Source: Paraburkholderia sp. Tr-20389 (lineage in GTDB: Bacteria > Pseudomonadota > Gammaproteobacteria > Burkholderiales > Burkholderiaceae). Taken from it: DNA of 64,000 nucleotides. The number at the start of each line of letters is the position of its first letter. Within the stretch, counting starts at the first letter, position 1. Under the pieces are notes generated by a model. That model saw only the letters and a list, made by a program, of their open reading frames with translations. It searched no databases and was not told where the DNA came from. Positions 27,449-37,051 of this stretch are shown piece after piece. The stretch covers positions 62,001 through 126,000 of the forward strand of contig NZ_JAAGPD010000029.1 in the NCBI RefSeq assembly GCF_017104565.1, read 5' to 3'. A program made the translations under genes and the position numbers.

Positions 27449-29374
27449 TTATTTGTCCGTCGACGCGATCACGCAGGCAAACGGTCGCAGCGCAATAGGC
27501 TCGGCACCGTGCAGGCGTAACGGCGTGTTGTTCCCGTGTTGCAGCGACATTGCGTCGATCATCGCCACGTGCAGCGGATCGCCGTAAAGATCCAGCCGCA
27601 CGAAGCAGGTCGAACCGGTCAGATTCGCGATCACCAGATGTATCTGCCCACGCGCATTGCGCGCCGCCACGCAGGCGATCTCGCGGGGATTCACGCCCGC
27701 GCACGCGAGCCGCGTCGCGCCCGCCATGCGGGCAAGCGCCTTTGCGACGTCGAGCATCGGATAGCGCCGCACGCCGTCGCTGACATCGGCGAGGCCGCGC
27801 GCGCCGGTCAGCGCGCCGAGCGTCAGCGTGTCGATGCGCGCGCCCGCCAGCGCCGCTGCATAACCGGCGAGCCACGCGCCGCCGAACAGCGCGCGCTGGC
27901 GCGGATCGCCGGCGGCCATCGCGATGCGTTCGCCGTGCGGATTCGGCATCGTGCGCGAGCCGTACGGGTTCTGGCGCATCCCGATCGACACGGGACCGAT
28001 CGAATAAGGCTGCTGCGCGCCGATCAACGCACGGCATGAGCGGGTGATGTGCTCGATGGCTTCGAGCGTCTGCATCACGCTGCGGTCGTCGGCGGCGTGG
28101 ACGATGGGACAGGTCGCGTGCGTCGTCCAGTCGACGAGTTCGAGCGGCGGACGCTTGCGGTTGAGTTCGGTGAAGTAGCTGAGCATGCCGCCGCCGATCC
28201 GTAGCTGCGGAAACGCACGGCGTGCTTCGCGATACACCTCGTCGAGCGCGGGGCACGGCGGACTGATGCTGCCGGGCGGATTCGACTGCCGATGCACAGA
28301 CGGGCTCACGACGATGCCCGTCAGTTCGATCCCCGACGCCGCGATCATGGAAGCGAGCGCGGCGAGTTCCACACGCGGCGCATCGACGCCGGGCAGCGCG
28401 TATTCGAGCACGCTGGGGATCCCGCTTCGTCGCTGCAACACCGCGAAGCGTTCGAGTTCGTGCAGTCCCTGGCCTGCTATTGGATCGAAGCTGAGCGTCA
28501 GTTGCTGAGGCGCAACTTCGCTCAGCAGAGGCAGGTGTTCGAGCGCGGTTTCGATTTCATCCGCTGCAACGGCGATACCGAGCGCGGGCATCGCTTCATC
28601 CGTGCTTTCGAAGGTAACGATGCGCTCTTCGCATTCTCGCGATGCAAGCGGCGCGCGTTCCGCAAACGCCCGCTCTTCGATGCGAAGGGTCACGGTCTGC
28701 ATCATCGTCGCGCCTGCGTCGAGCGTGAAAGGCCACGGCAATTCCAGCGGTCGTGAATACGTCTTGAAGGATGCATCCGACCAGTTGCGCTGGTCCTCCA
28801 TCTCGAACACATCGCCTGTGAACACACAATGCACGGTGAGTCCGCATGGCATGTCGTGTTCGATCGAGCGGATATCCTTGAACGGCTGCCACGGATCGAT
28901 CAGCGCGGGAAACGCCGCGCTTTCTTGCGTGCCGTCGCCATGTTCGACGCGCGCCGGCGAACCCGCTACGCCATCTAAAGGATGCAGCACGCAAAAGCCA
29001 CAGCGCGCCGTCAGAAACGCATCGTGCGCGGTCACGTCCGCGCTGAATGAAAGCGCACCCTCGCCGTCGCATTGAATCGACAACACGTAACTCAATGCGT
29101 GTCCATCGGGATTCGCGCATTGCGCACGGTACACGACGCGAAAACCGCTTTCCGTCTGATCGATCCGGATGCCGCTCAGCGCAGGCCGGCAAGTGCCCCA
29201 ATCCTCGTCGCGCACGAGGAACGCAACCGCGCGGATCACTTCGATGTCGCGGTAACGAATCTGTTGCAGCGCACCATCGATCAACAGCGCGGACCATCGC
29301 CCCGCTTGCAGACACTGCGCGTCCTCAACGGGTTGGCTCGTGCCGTAGTAAAGCTCCGCGAGATTCGCGGTCAT
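27449..29374 (-). CDS. apnL: D-apionate lactonase
   Basis: 641 residues with no common domain that I can mark from motifs. Length, position and order (after the apiose dehydrogenase, four-base overlap) match the ApnL family of the characterised D-apiose pathway, which opens D-apionolactone to D-apionate. The N-terminal part (to about 230) is beta-rich and looks like a jelly-roll or galactose-mutarotase-like sandwich. The middle (about 265-560) looks like a TIM-barrel clan GH-A fold, and a small beta domain ends the protein (IHLVIANLTGSTCFVRLDL). This three-part, glycosidase-like build is unusual for a lactonase. Confidence 0.82.
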   Translation of the reverse strand: MTANLAELYYGTSQPVEDAQCLQAGRWSALLIDGALQQIRYRDIEVIRAVAFLVRDEDWGTCRPALSGIRIDQTESGFRVVYRAQCANPDGHALSYVLSIQCDGEGALSFSADVTAHDAFLTARCGFCVLHPLDGVAGSPARVEHGDGTQESAAFPALIDPWQPFKDIRSIEHDMPCGLTVHCVFTGDVFEMEDQRNWSDASFKTYSRPLELPWPFTLDAGATMMQTVTLRIEERAFAERAPLASRECEERIVTFESTDEAMPALGIAVAADEIETALEHLPLLSEVAPQQLTLSFDPIAGQGLHELERFAVLQRRSGIPSVLEYALPGVDAPRVELAALASMIAASGIELTGIVVSPSVHRQSNPPGSISPPCPALDEVYREARRAFPQLRIGGGMLSYFTELNRKRPPLELVDWTTHATCPIVHAADDRSVMQTLEAIEHITRSCRALIGAQQPYSIGPVSIGMRQNPYGSRTMPNPHGERIAMAAGDPRQRALFGGAWLAGYAAALAGARIDTLTLGALTGARGLADVSDGVRRYPMLDVAKALARMAGATRLACAGVNPREIACVAARNARGQIHLVIANLTGSTCFVRLDLYGDPLHVAMIDAMSLQHGNNTPLRLHGAEPIALRPFACVIASTDK

Positions 29375-30459
29375 CGCGCGACCTTCACTTTCGGCGCATG
29401 CTCATGTTCCAGTTCACGCAAGTCCACACTGCGCCCTTCGCGCGCGGACAGATACGTCGCCTCGACGAGCGCCAGCGTGCGCAGATTGTCGCGACCGCTC
29501 GTCGCCGGTTCGCGCCCGCTGCGCAGACAGTCGATCCAGTGCGACTGAATATTCAGCACGCTGCCCTGAATCGCTTCCCATGGTGAACTCATCCACGGCA
29601 GCATCGAAGGCGTCGCATCGCGCACCTCGGTGCCGGTGCCCGTATGAATCTGCAAGTGGTAGTCGGCCATCAGGCGCAACGTGCCCGCCGAGCCATCCAC
29701 TTCGATCAGCGTCTGCGGAAACAGCTCTTGCGGCAAACGCGTAGCATAGCTGCAATCGACGATGCTGTTCACACCGCTTTCATGACATAGCATGATCGTC
29801 GCGACGTCTTCGCCCTTGATCGCGGGATTCACGCGCGACGTATTCGCCGCCACACGTGTCGCGTCGCCGAACAAAAAACGCGCGATATCGAGAACATGAA
29901 TGCCGAGGTCTTCGACGATGAAACGCTCGCCTTCGGCCAGATAAGGCTGACCGCTGAATACATCGAAGGCCGAGCGAAACGATACCCGGCCCCAGAACGG
30001 CGTGCCGATTTCGCCTGCCTGCAACGCCGCGCCGACGGCCTGAATCGCGCTTTGCCAGCGGAAGTTTTCGTGCACCATCAGCGGCACGTTGGCTTCCTTG
30101 CAGGCGGACACCATCGCGCGGGCATCGTCGAGCGTGCGTGCGAACGGCTTCTGGCAGATCGTCGCGACTCGGGCTGCCGCAGCCATTTCAACCAACGCGC
30201 GATGGCTCGTAACCGTCGTCGCGATATCGACGAAATCGAGTCGTTCTGCGCGCAGCATCGCGGCGGCATCGGTGTACAGACGCTCGATGCCGAACTCGCG
30301 TCCGGCGGCATGCAGGCGCGCTTCGTCTGCATCGCATAGCGCGACGATCTGCGCGCCCTCGATGTCGCGCCACGCGTGCAGATGATTGCGCGCGAAGAAC
30401 CCGCAACCGATCAGCGCGCCGTTATAAGTGTTGCGATCCTGAAGCGTCGATGCGCTCAT
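29371..30459 (-). CDS. apsD: D-apiose dehydrogenase (Gfo/Idh/MocA family)
   Basis: 362 residues: an N-terminal Rossmann fold (ALIGCGFFARNHLHAW), a KP motif as QKPFARTLDDA in place of the usual EKP, and the active-site region DLGIHVLDIARFLFGD. In the apiose pathway ApsD oxidises D-apiose with NAD to the lactone. It starts 3 bases before the permease stop region and overlaps apnL by four bases, so it belongs to the importer operon. The substrate is assigned from context. Confidence 0.88.
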   Translation of the reverse strand: MSASTLQDRNTYNGALIGCGFFARNHLHAWRDIEGAQIVALCDADEARLHAAGREFGIERLYTDAAAMLRAERLDFVDIATTVTSHRALVEMAAAARVATICQKPFARTLDDARAMVSACKEANVPLMVHENFRWQSAIQAVGAALQAGEIGTPFWGRVSFRSAFDVFSGQPYLAEGERFIVEDLGIHVLDIARFLFGDATRVAANTSRVNPAIKGEDVATIMLCHESGVNSIVDCSYATRLPQELFPQTLIEVDGSAGTLRLMADYHLQIHTGTGTEVRDATPSMLPWMSSPWEAIQGSVLNIQSHWIDCLRSGREPATSGRDNLRTLALVEATYLSAREGRSVDLRELEHEHAPKVKVAR

Positions 30460-30462
30460 CGC

Positions 30463-31530
30463 TCACGCTCCCGTCGCGGCCTGCTTCTGCAACGCGAAGC
30501 GTTGCTGCACGCGGCGCTGGATCTGATCGACGACCACCGCGGCCACGATCACCACGCCCTTGATGACCGTCTGCCAGAACGCGCTGACGCCCATCATCAC
30601 GAGCCCGTCGGAGAGAATGCCGATCACGAAGGCGCCGATGATCGTGCCGCCGATCTTGCCGCGCCCGCCCGACATCGACGTGCCGCCGAGCACGGCCGCC
30701 GCGATCGCGTTGAGTTCGAAGGTCTCGCCGCTCATCGGATGCGACGCGACCAGTTCCGACGAAATGATCAGCCCGACGATCGCCGCGCACAGCCCCGAGA
30801 ACATGTAGACGAACATCTTCACGCGATTCACGCGCACGCCGGACAACTGCGCCGCGCGCTCGTTGCTGCCGATCGCGTAGATCTGCCGCCCGAGCGGCGT
30901 GCGTCCCGCGATATACGCGGCAACCGCGCCGACCAGCACCAGCAGCCAGATCGTCAACGGAATGCCGAGTATCGTCGCGCTGCCGAGAATCGGGAAGCCC
31001 GTGGTGCCGTAATCGGGATTGCCCGTCAGGTTCGGGAACGTCTCGCCGCCCGACGACAGCAACGCCGCGCCGCGTGCAATATACAAGGTGCCGAGCGTCG
31101 CGATGAACGGCGCGACATTGAGGCGCGTGATCAGCAGCCCGTTGATCGCGCCGACGGCCACACCCGTCAGCAGCGCGGCGACGATCGTTTCGGGCACGCT
31201 CAGATAGAGCGTGTATTGATCGCCGATCGGGATGCCGTGCAGAATCAGCCCGCCTGCCACCATGCCCGACAGCCCGACGATCGAACCCACCGAAAGATCG
31301 ATGCCGCCCGCCACGATCACGAACGTCATGCCGATCGCGAGGAACGCATTCAGCGCAACGTGCCGCGACATGATCAGCAGGTTTTCGATGCTCAAAAAGT
31401 TGTGCGCCGCGAACGAGAAAAAGATCGCAACGGCAAAGAGCGCGATGAACGTCCGCAGTTTGAGCAACAGCAGAAGCGGTGCCTCGCCGATGCTCGCGCC
31501 CGGTGCTTCGCCCTTGATAGCCATCGTCAT
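30463..31530 (-). CDS. ABC sugar-importer permease (RbsC-like), probable D-apiose uptake
   Basis: 355 residues, about 8-10 membrane helices, with the carbohydrate-uptake-2 permease motifs GGIDLSVGSIVGLSGM and the cytoplasmic loop FGRxTPLGRQIYAIGSNERAAQLSGV. It partners the ATPase and periplasmic binding protein in the same operon. The start with GGAG eight bases upstream was chosen; a longer reading has a poor leader. Confidence 0.92.
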   Translation of the reverse strand: MTMAIKGEAPGASIGEAPLLLLLKLRTFIALFAVAIFFSFAAHNFLSIENLLIMSRHVALNAFLAIGMTFVIVAGGIDLSVGSIVGLSGMVAGGLILHGIPIGDQYTLYLSVPETIVAALLTGVAVGAINGLLITRLNVAPFIATLGTLYIARGAALLSSGGETFPNLTGNPDYGTTGFPILGSATILGIPLTIWLLVLVGAVAAYIAGRTPLGRQIYAIGSNERAAQLSGVRVNRVKMFVYMFSGLCAAIVGLIISSELVASHPMSGETFELNAIAAAVLGGTSMSGGRGKIGGTIIGAFVIGILSDGLVMMGVSAFWQTVIKGVVIVAAVVVDQIQRRVQQRFALQKQAATGA

Positions 31531-31587
31531 GAATAGTCTCCAGTGTGTTGCTGGATCAGCTTTGAAATCAGCCGCGCGAGGCAACGA

Positions 31588-33144
31588 TCACGCTGCGGCG
31601 CGTTGTTCGGGGAGTGCCGTACGGTGGCCGACAGCCGAGGCCGCGACGAGCGCATCCTGGGTCGCTTCGGCGGCGTCGAATTCGGCCGTCACGCGTCCGT
31701 TCGACATCACCAGAATGCGGTCCGACAGCGCCATCACTTCTTCGAGGTCGGAGGTCACGAACAGAATGCCGAGGCCCTTCACGGCGAGATCGCGCATCAC
31801 CTTGAAGATGTCGGCCTTCGCGCCGACGTCGATGCCGCGGCTCGGTTCGTCCATCAGCAGCACTTTGGGCGTAGTCATCAACGCGCGCGCGATGATCACC
31901 TTCTGCTGGTTGCCGCCCGACAGCGAACTGACGGGCAGCCGCCAGTCCGCAACCTTGATCGCGAGATCGCGGATGTATTGCGCAACGGAGCGCTGCTCGC
32001 GCTGCGTGCTGATATGAAACGCGCGAGCGAACTCAGAGAGACTGGAGATCGTCATGTTGTCGCCGATCGAGAGAATCGGCAGCAGCGCATCGGCCTTGCG
32101 GTCTTCGGGAATCAGCGCAAGACCCTGCGCGACGCGCCGTGCAATCGGCTTGCCCGCAAGCGGCTTTCCGTCCAGTACGATGTCACCCGTCGCGAGCGGA
32201 TGGCAGCCGAGTATGCACTCGAACAGCTCGGAACGCCCCGCGCCCATCAGCCCGTAAATGCCGACGATCTCACCCGCATGCAGCGACAGCGACACGTGAT
32301 CGACCAGCAGTCCGCTTCCCTTGCGCGGCAGACACACGTCGCGCACCGTCAGTACTTCGGCGCCGCGCTCGTGACCGATGGGCCGCGAAAAATCTTTCGT
32401 CTCGCGGCCGACCATCTGACGCACGATCCACGGCACGTCCACTTGCGCCATCGGCTGGTTGCCGGTGATCCTTCCGTCGCGCAACACGGTGATGTAGTCG
32501 CCGATGCGAATCAGCTCTTCGAGCCGGTGCGAGATATAGACGATCGCGACGCCATGTGCCTTGAGATCGGCGATCACCTGAAACAGCACTTCGACTTCAG
32601 CCGCGCTCAGCGCAGAAGTGGGCTCGTCGAGAATCAGCACGCGCGCATCGTGCGCGAGCGCCTTCGCGATCTCGACGAGTTGCTGCTGGCCGATGCGCAG
32701 ATCTTCGACCAGCGTGTCGGGACTCACATCCAGTTCGAGTCGCTTGAGCAGTTCACGCACCTTGCGCCGCTGCGCGTCGGCATCGATGTCGATGCCTGCG
32801 CGCGTGATTTCATGCGCGATGAACACGTTCTCGGCAATCGACAGATTCGGGAACAGATTCAGCTCCTGAAACACGATGCCGATGCCATGCTTCAGTGCTT
32901 CCGCGCTGCTCGCCAGTTCAACAGGCTTGCCGTCGAGCAGCAAACGCCCCGTGCTCGGCTGTTCCGCGCCCGCGATGATCTTCATCAGCGTCGACTTGCC
33001 CGCGCCGTTCTCGCCGACCAGCACGTTCACAGCCGCGCGCCGCACCGCGAAGTTGACCTCTTTCAGCGCGACCGTGCCCGGATACACCTTCGTCACGCCT
33101 TCGACGTGCAAAATCACGTCGTCCACTTCGTTGGCTTCGCTCAT
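31588..33144 (-). CDS. ABC sugar-importer ATPase with two NBDs (RbsA-like)
   Basis: 518 residues with two nucleotide-binding domains. NBD1 has Walker A GENGAGKST (44-52), a Q-loop and LILDEPTSAL. NBD2 has the degenerate Walker A GLMGAGRSEL typical of this family, the signature LSGGNQQK and LLMDEPSRGIDVG. It powers uptake of a pentose-type sugar, here probably D-apiose. It overlaps the DUF2291 gene by four bases. Confidence 0.93.
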   Translation of the reverse strand: MSEANEVDDVILHVEGVTKVYPGTVALKEVNFAVRRAAVNVLVGENGAGKSTLMKIIAGAEQPSTGRLLLDGKPVELASSAEALKHGIGIVFQELNLFPNLSIAENVFIAHEITRAGIDIDADAQRRKVRELLKRLELDVSPDTLVEDLRIGQQQLVEIAKALAHDARVLILDEPTSALSAAEVEVLFQVIADLKAHGVAIVYISHRLEELIRIGDYITVLRDGRITGNQPMAQVDVPWIVRQMVGRETKDFSRPIGHERGAEVLTVRDVCLPRKGSGLLVDHVSLSLHAGEIVGIYGLMGAGRSELFECILGCHPLATGDIVLDGKPLAGKPIARRVAQGLALIPEDRKADALLPILSIGDNMTISSLSEFARAFHISTQREQRSVAQYIRDLAIKVADWRLPVSSLSGGNQQKVIIARALMTTPKVLLMDEPSRGIDVGAKADIFKVMRDLAVKGLGILFVTSDLEEVMALSDRILVMSNGRVTAEFDAAEATQDALVAASAVGHRTALPEQRAAA

Positions 33145-33800
33145 GACTTGCCTCCGAGCGCGACTGCGAGCGGCACGATTTCAGGTTGTTCCGCCGATGA
33201 ATCGTACGAGAACGCGCCCGTCACGGTGACCTGCTTGCCCTTGAGCGTATCGCGCGGCAGCGGCTTCATCACATGCGTGGCCGCATAGCTGTTCAGCGCG
33301 GTGCCGAACTGCGCGTATTCGATCTGATTGCGGAAACTCGTGAACGAGATGAAGTCGAGCGTATCGCGCAACGTCGTGCCGAGCACGGTCGGACCGATAT
33401 CGACGATCACATCGGCCTTGCCGTCTCCATCGATATCGACACCCACAGTGCCCTGGCTCGATTGCGTGTCGACGTCGACGATCGTGCCGTGCAGCTTCGT
33501 CGGGAAATTCCACGGCGCGCCGTCGTCCTTGCCGCGATAGCCGTATTGCTTGCCCGCCGCGTCGGGGTCCGCCTTGATCGCGTCGCGCAATGTCGCGTAA
33601 TCGGTTGCGCGCTTTTCGACATCGGGCACGATCTTCGTGCTCCACATCGACGCGACCATCGCGTTCGGATCGTAGCCCGCCGATGCGTACGCGTTGCGCG
33701 GATTCTTCGACGCCTGCGCGTCGTGTTTGACCAGCTTGCAGCCTTGCAACGTCCCGCTCGCGGCGATCAACACGATCGCCGCGTACATGCAACCTCTCAT
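33141..33800 (-). CDS. DUF2291 lipoprotein of the sugar ABC operon
   Basis: 219 residues. A lipoprotein signal (GTLQGC, Cys about 21) is followed by the DUF2291 body (GYDPNAMVASMWSTKIVPDVEKRATD...). Members of this family sit in many carbohydrate-uptake-2 ABC operons, and their role is not established. The ATG with GAGG six bases upstream was chosen over a longer reading. It lies between the binding-protein and ATPase genes. Confidence 0.85.
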   Translation of the reverse strand: MRGCMYAAIVLIAASGTLQGCKLVKHDAQASKNPRNAYASAGYDPNAMVASMWSTKIVPDVEKRATDYATLRDAIKADPDAAGKQYGYRGKDDGAPWNFPTKLHGTIVDVDTQSSQGTVGVDIDGDGKADVIVDIGPTVLGTTLRDTLDFISFTSFRNQIEYAQFGTALNSYAATHVMKPLPRDTLKGKQVTVTGAFSYDSSAEQPEIVPLAVALGGKS

Positions 33801-33904
33801 GGAAGACCTCTCGGTACGTCGAATGAGAAAACTGATGTGTGACGCAGATCGATGATGCAACGCGAGGAGAAGCGTGCGATATCTCCTCGCGATGACGTCG
33901 CGCG

Positions 33905-34882
<978 letters not shown>

Positions 34883-34931
34883 CTAAAACCAGTCGACGGT
34901 CGTCGTTATCGCCTACTCATCACATGTGCCG

Positions 34932-34950
34932 TCATGAGGTCATCATACCA
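34932..34950 (-). promoter_or_regulatory. Candidate GntR operator before the importer operon
   Basis: On the minus strand the site reads TGGTATGATGACCTCATGA. Its first 11 bases are identical to the site at 27380, and both are preceded by GC; the right half is degenerate. It lies about 90 bases upstream of the binding-protein start. This is the third copy of the motif in the locus. Confidence 0.5.
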
Positions 34951-35069
34951 GCTAGCGACTTGGCTACAAGGAGAATCGGGCCAGGGTTTTCGCCTAGCGG
35001 GTTTGGCCCGACGGGTCTGTCGTTTATGGGGGTTGTGCGGAGTGGAGGTTGGTGCGGAACCGTCCCCGG

Positions 35070-35939
35070 CTATGCGGGTGATGCAAGGAAGTACTGCGAC
35101 TCGTCGGGGATGGCGCCATCCTGGTAGCGTGTGTCTTCCCACAACAGGCGCCAGTGGACAGGCTTGGCCACCACGTCAGATGTCATCGGATCGGCAGCCA
35201 TCAGATTGGGAGCAGCGGTGTCCTTCACAAAGTAGTTAAAACAACCGTTATTCCTGAACAATTTCACGCCGGGAGGTATCGCGCCAAGCACTCGCGTCTG
35301 CTCGACTGAGACAGTCTCCCAGATTCCGTCGAAAGGAACATTGCCTCCGGATTGAATCACGGGACCGGAAGGGTTGGGTACCTCGGGCAAGACATCCGGA
35401 AAGACAGGATAGGCGAGGTCATAGAACCGGTAGTTGTATTTCGACGGGTTCAGCAACGCAGAGACCGACTGTAACTGCGAGAAGTTGTGATCAGTGTCCC
35501 AAACCTCCACAGGCGCCTGCTCCATCCTGTACTCGGACGCACGCAACAAGCTGACCAGCGCGTCGATCCGGGGGGGATACGGCGCAACCTGACTACCACG
35601 ATCCCAGTAGTCCGGGTGTCGATAGAAATGACTGGCCAGCGAATTGAACTCCCTGATCGCGAGCGCAAGTGGCTGTCCCTGGCGCCAGACAAAGCGATGC
35701 CCGTTCGCCAGTTCGTTGAGCCCTTGATCGTAAAGGTCCAGGATTGTATAGATCGTCGTCAGATGATCCGCGGACAGCGGTACTGGATCAGTCGACGGCC
35801 ACGTCCTTGCTGCCGTCTCATATGCCGATGCGAATACCTTGAAGGCACGCTGCTTCGCCCTCCAGAGCGAAAGGCTCGTCAAGCGCTGCAGTAACCAGAA
35901 CACCTTCCGTCGTGTGACGTCGTCTTGCATCCTCCACAC
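35070..35939 (-). CDS. Immunity protein, Imm71/Imm72-like (second copy, shorter)
   Basis: 289 residues, clearly paralogous along its whole length to the gene just upstream (shared VFWLLQRLTS, AFKVF, GHRFVWR, FYDLAYP, GPVIQSG, and WEDTRYQDG near the end). It lacks that gene's last ~65 residues, stopping soon after DESQYFL. A GTG start (GAGG seven bases upstream) directly follows the previous stop; the ATG at 35930 is an alternative with its SD too close. Tandem copies behind a VgrG-linked toxin are typical of polymorphic-toxin immunity arrays. The family name is from memory. Confidence 0.7.
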   Translation of the reverse strand: MWRMQDDVTRRKVFWLLQRLTSLSLWRAKQRAFKVFASAYETAARTWPSTDPVPLSADHLTTIYTILDLYDQGLNELANGHRFVWRQGQPLALAIREFNSLASHFYRHPDYWDRGSQVAPYPPRIDALVSLLRASEYRMEQAPVEVWDTDHNFSQLQSVSALLNPSKYNYRFYDLAYPVFPDVLPEVPNPSGPVIQSGGNVPFDGIWETVSVEQTRVLGAIPPGVKLFRNNGCFNYFVKDTAAPNLMAADPMTSDVVAKPVHWRLLWEDTRYQDGAIPDESQYFLASPA

Positions 35940-37016
35940 TCACGCGCCTCGCATCAGATGCCAGGTGACCCAGTGCATCTTTCGCTCGCCCAAGCTGTCT
36001 TCGACCATGACATCCGGCATCGATTTACCTGCCGCTATATGTACGGTCCTGCCGCCGTACTCCTCCGTGCGCCATTCGCCGGCCACGGGGCAGATATCGC
36101 CGGTACGGGCCGGCCTCACGGTCTTCGGATCGAACGCAGGCGAGGTTTCAGGTGACTTGAGGAAATACTGCGACTCATCCGGGATCACGCCATCCTGGTA
36201 GCGCGTGTCTTCCCACAACAGACGCCAGTGCGTTGATCGCGGAGTGATATCCAACGCCTGATCATCGACATCGGACAGATTGGGGGCTTCCGTGCCCGCT
36301 ACCAGATAGTTGAAACAACCATCGTTTTCGAACAACCCCCCTTCAGTCGAGCTTAGGTCGAGCACGCGATTGCGCCTGATTGTCACTGGCTCCCAGATGC
36401 CGTCGCACGGTACTGCCTGGCCGGACTGAATCACCGGCCCGGATGTGTCAGGCACCGGCTGCAAGACGCCGGGTATCGTCGGGTACGCCAGATCATAGAA
36501 GCCGTGCCTGTAGTGCGCGGGATCCAGCAACGAACCAGGGCTTTCCAGATTCGCGATGTTGTCTTCCGTCCATACTTCGAGCGGCGCATAGTCCATCTGA
36601 AACTCGGATGCGTGCATGAGCTGATAAAGCGCGTCAACCTTCGGCGGATATGGCGCGAACTGGCTTCCGTGCTCCCAGTAATTCGGGTTGCGGTAGAAGT
36701 AGCGGTCGAGCGCGTTGAATCGTCTGGCCGCCGCCTTGAACACCTGGTCGGCGCGCCAGACGAATCGATGTCCCCTGGAGAGTTCGGCGAGTCCGCTGTC
36801 GTAGCAGGTCAGGATTTCATAGATCGCGCTCAGATGGTCTGCCTCCGGAGCTTCAGGATCTTTCGGGGGCCACGTTTTGATTGCTGTCTCATAGGCATCG
36901 GCAAATACCTTGAAGGCTTCACGCTTCGTGTTCCAGAGCGACCAGCTGGTCAGCCGCTGGAGCAGCCAGAAAACCTGGCGACGTGTGAGGTCGTCCCGCA
37001 TGTCGTATCTGTTCAT
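35940..37016 (-). CDS. Immunity protein, Imm71/Imm72-like (first copy)
   Basis: 358 residues, Trp/Tyr-rich, soluble, with no signal peptide or membrane segment. It contains the conserved WEDTRYQDGVIPDESQYFL motif and a C-terminal part (about 295-358, ICPVAGEWRTEEYGGRTVHIAAG) missing from its downstream paralogue. It starts 35 bases after the toxin gene. By position it should neutralise the toxin encoded at 37052-38536. GC content is visibly lower than in the surrounding catabolic genes. Confidence 0.72.
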   Translation of the reverse strand: MNRYDMRDDLTRRQVFWLLQRLTSWSLWNTKREAFKVFADAYETAIKTWPPKDPEAPEADHLSAIYEILTCYDSGLAELSRGHRFVWRADQVFKAAARRFNALDRYFYRNPNYWEHGSQFAPYPPKVDALYQLMHASEFQMDYAPLEVWTEDNIANLESPGSLLDPAHYRHGFYDLAYPTIPGVLQPVPDTSGPVIQSGQAVPCDGIWEPVTIRRNRVLDLSSTEGGLFENDGCFNYLVAGTEAPNLSDVDDQALDITPRSTHWRLLWEDTRYQDGVIPDESQYFLKSPETSPAFDPKTVRPARTGDICPVAGEWRTEEYGGRTVHIAAGKSMPDVMVEDSLGERKMHWVTWHLMRGA

Positions 37017-37051
37017 CTCGGATCAATTTTGCTGTTGCACTCTTCCGTTCA

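Noticed and set aside
31543-33288. 581-codon plus-strand ORF
   Set aside because: Antisense to the ABC ATPase gene; His/Arg-rich shadow without motifs.
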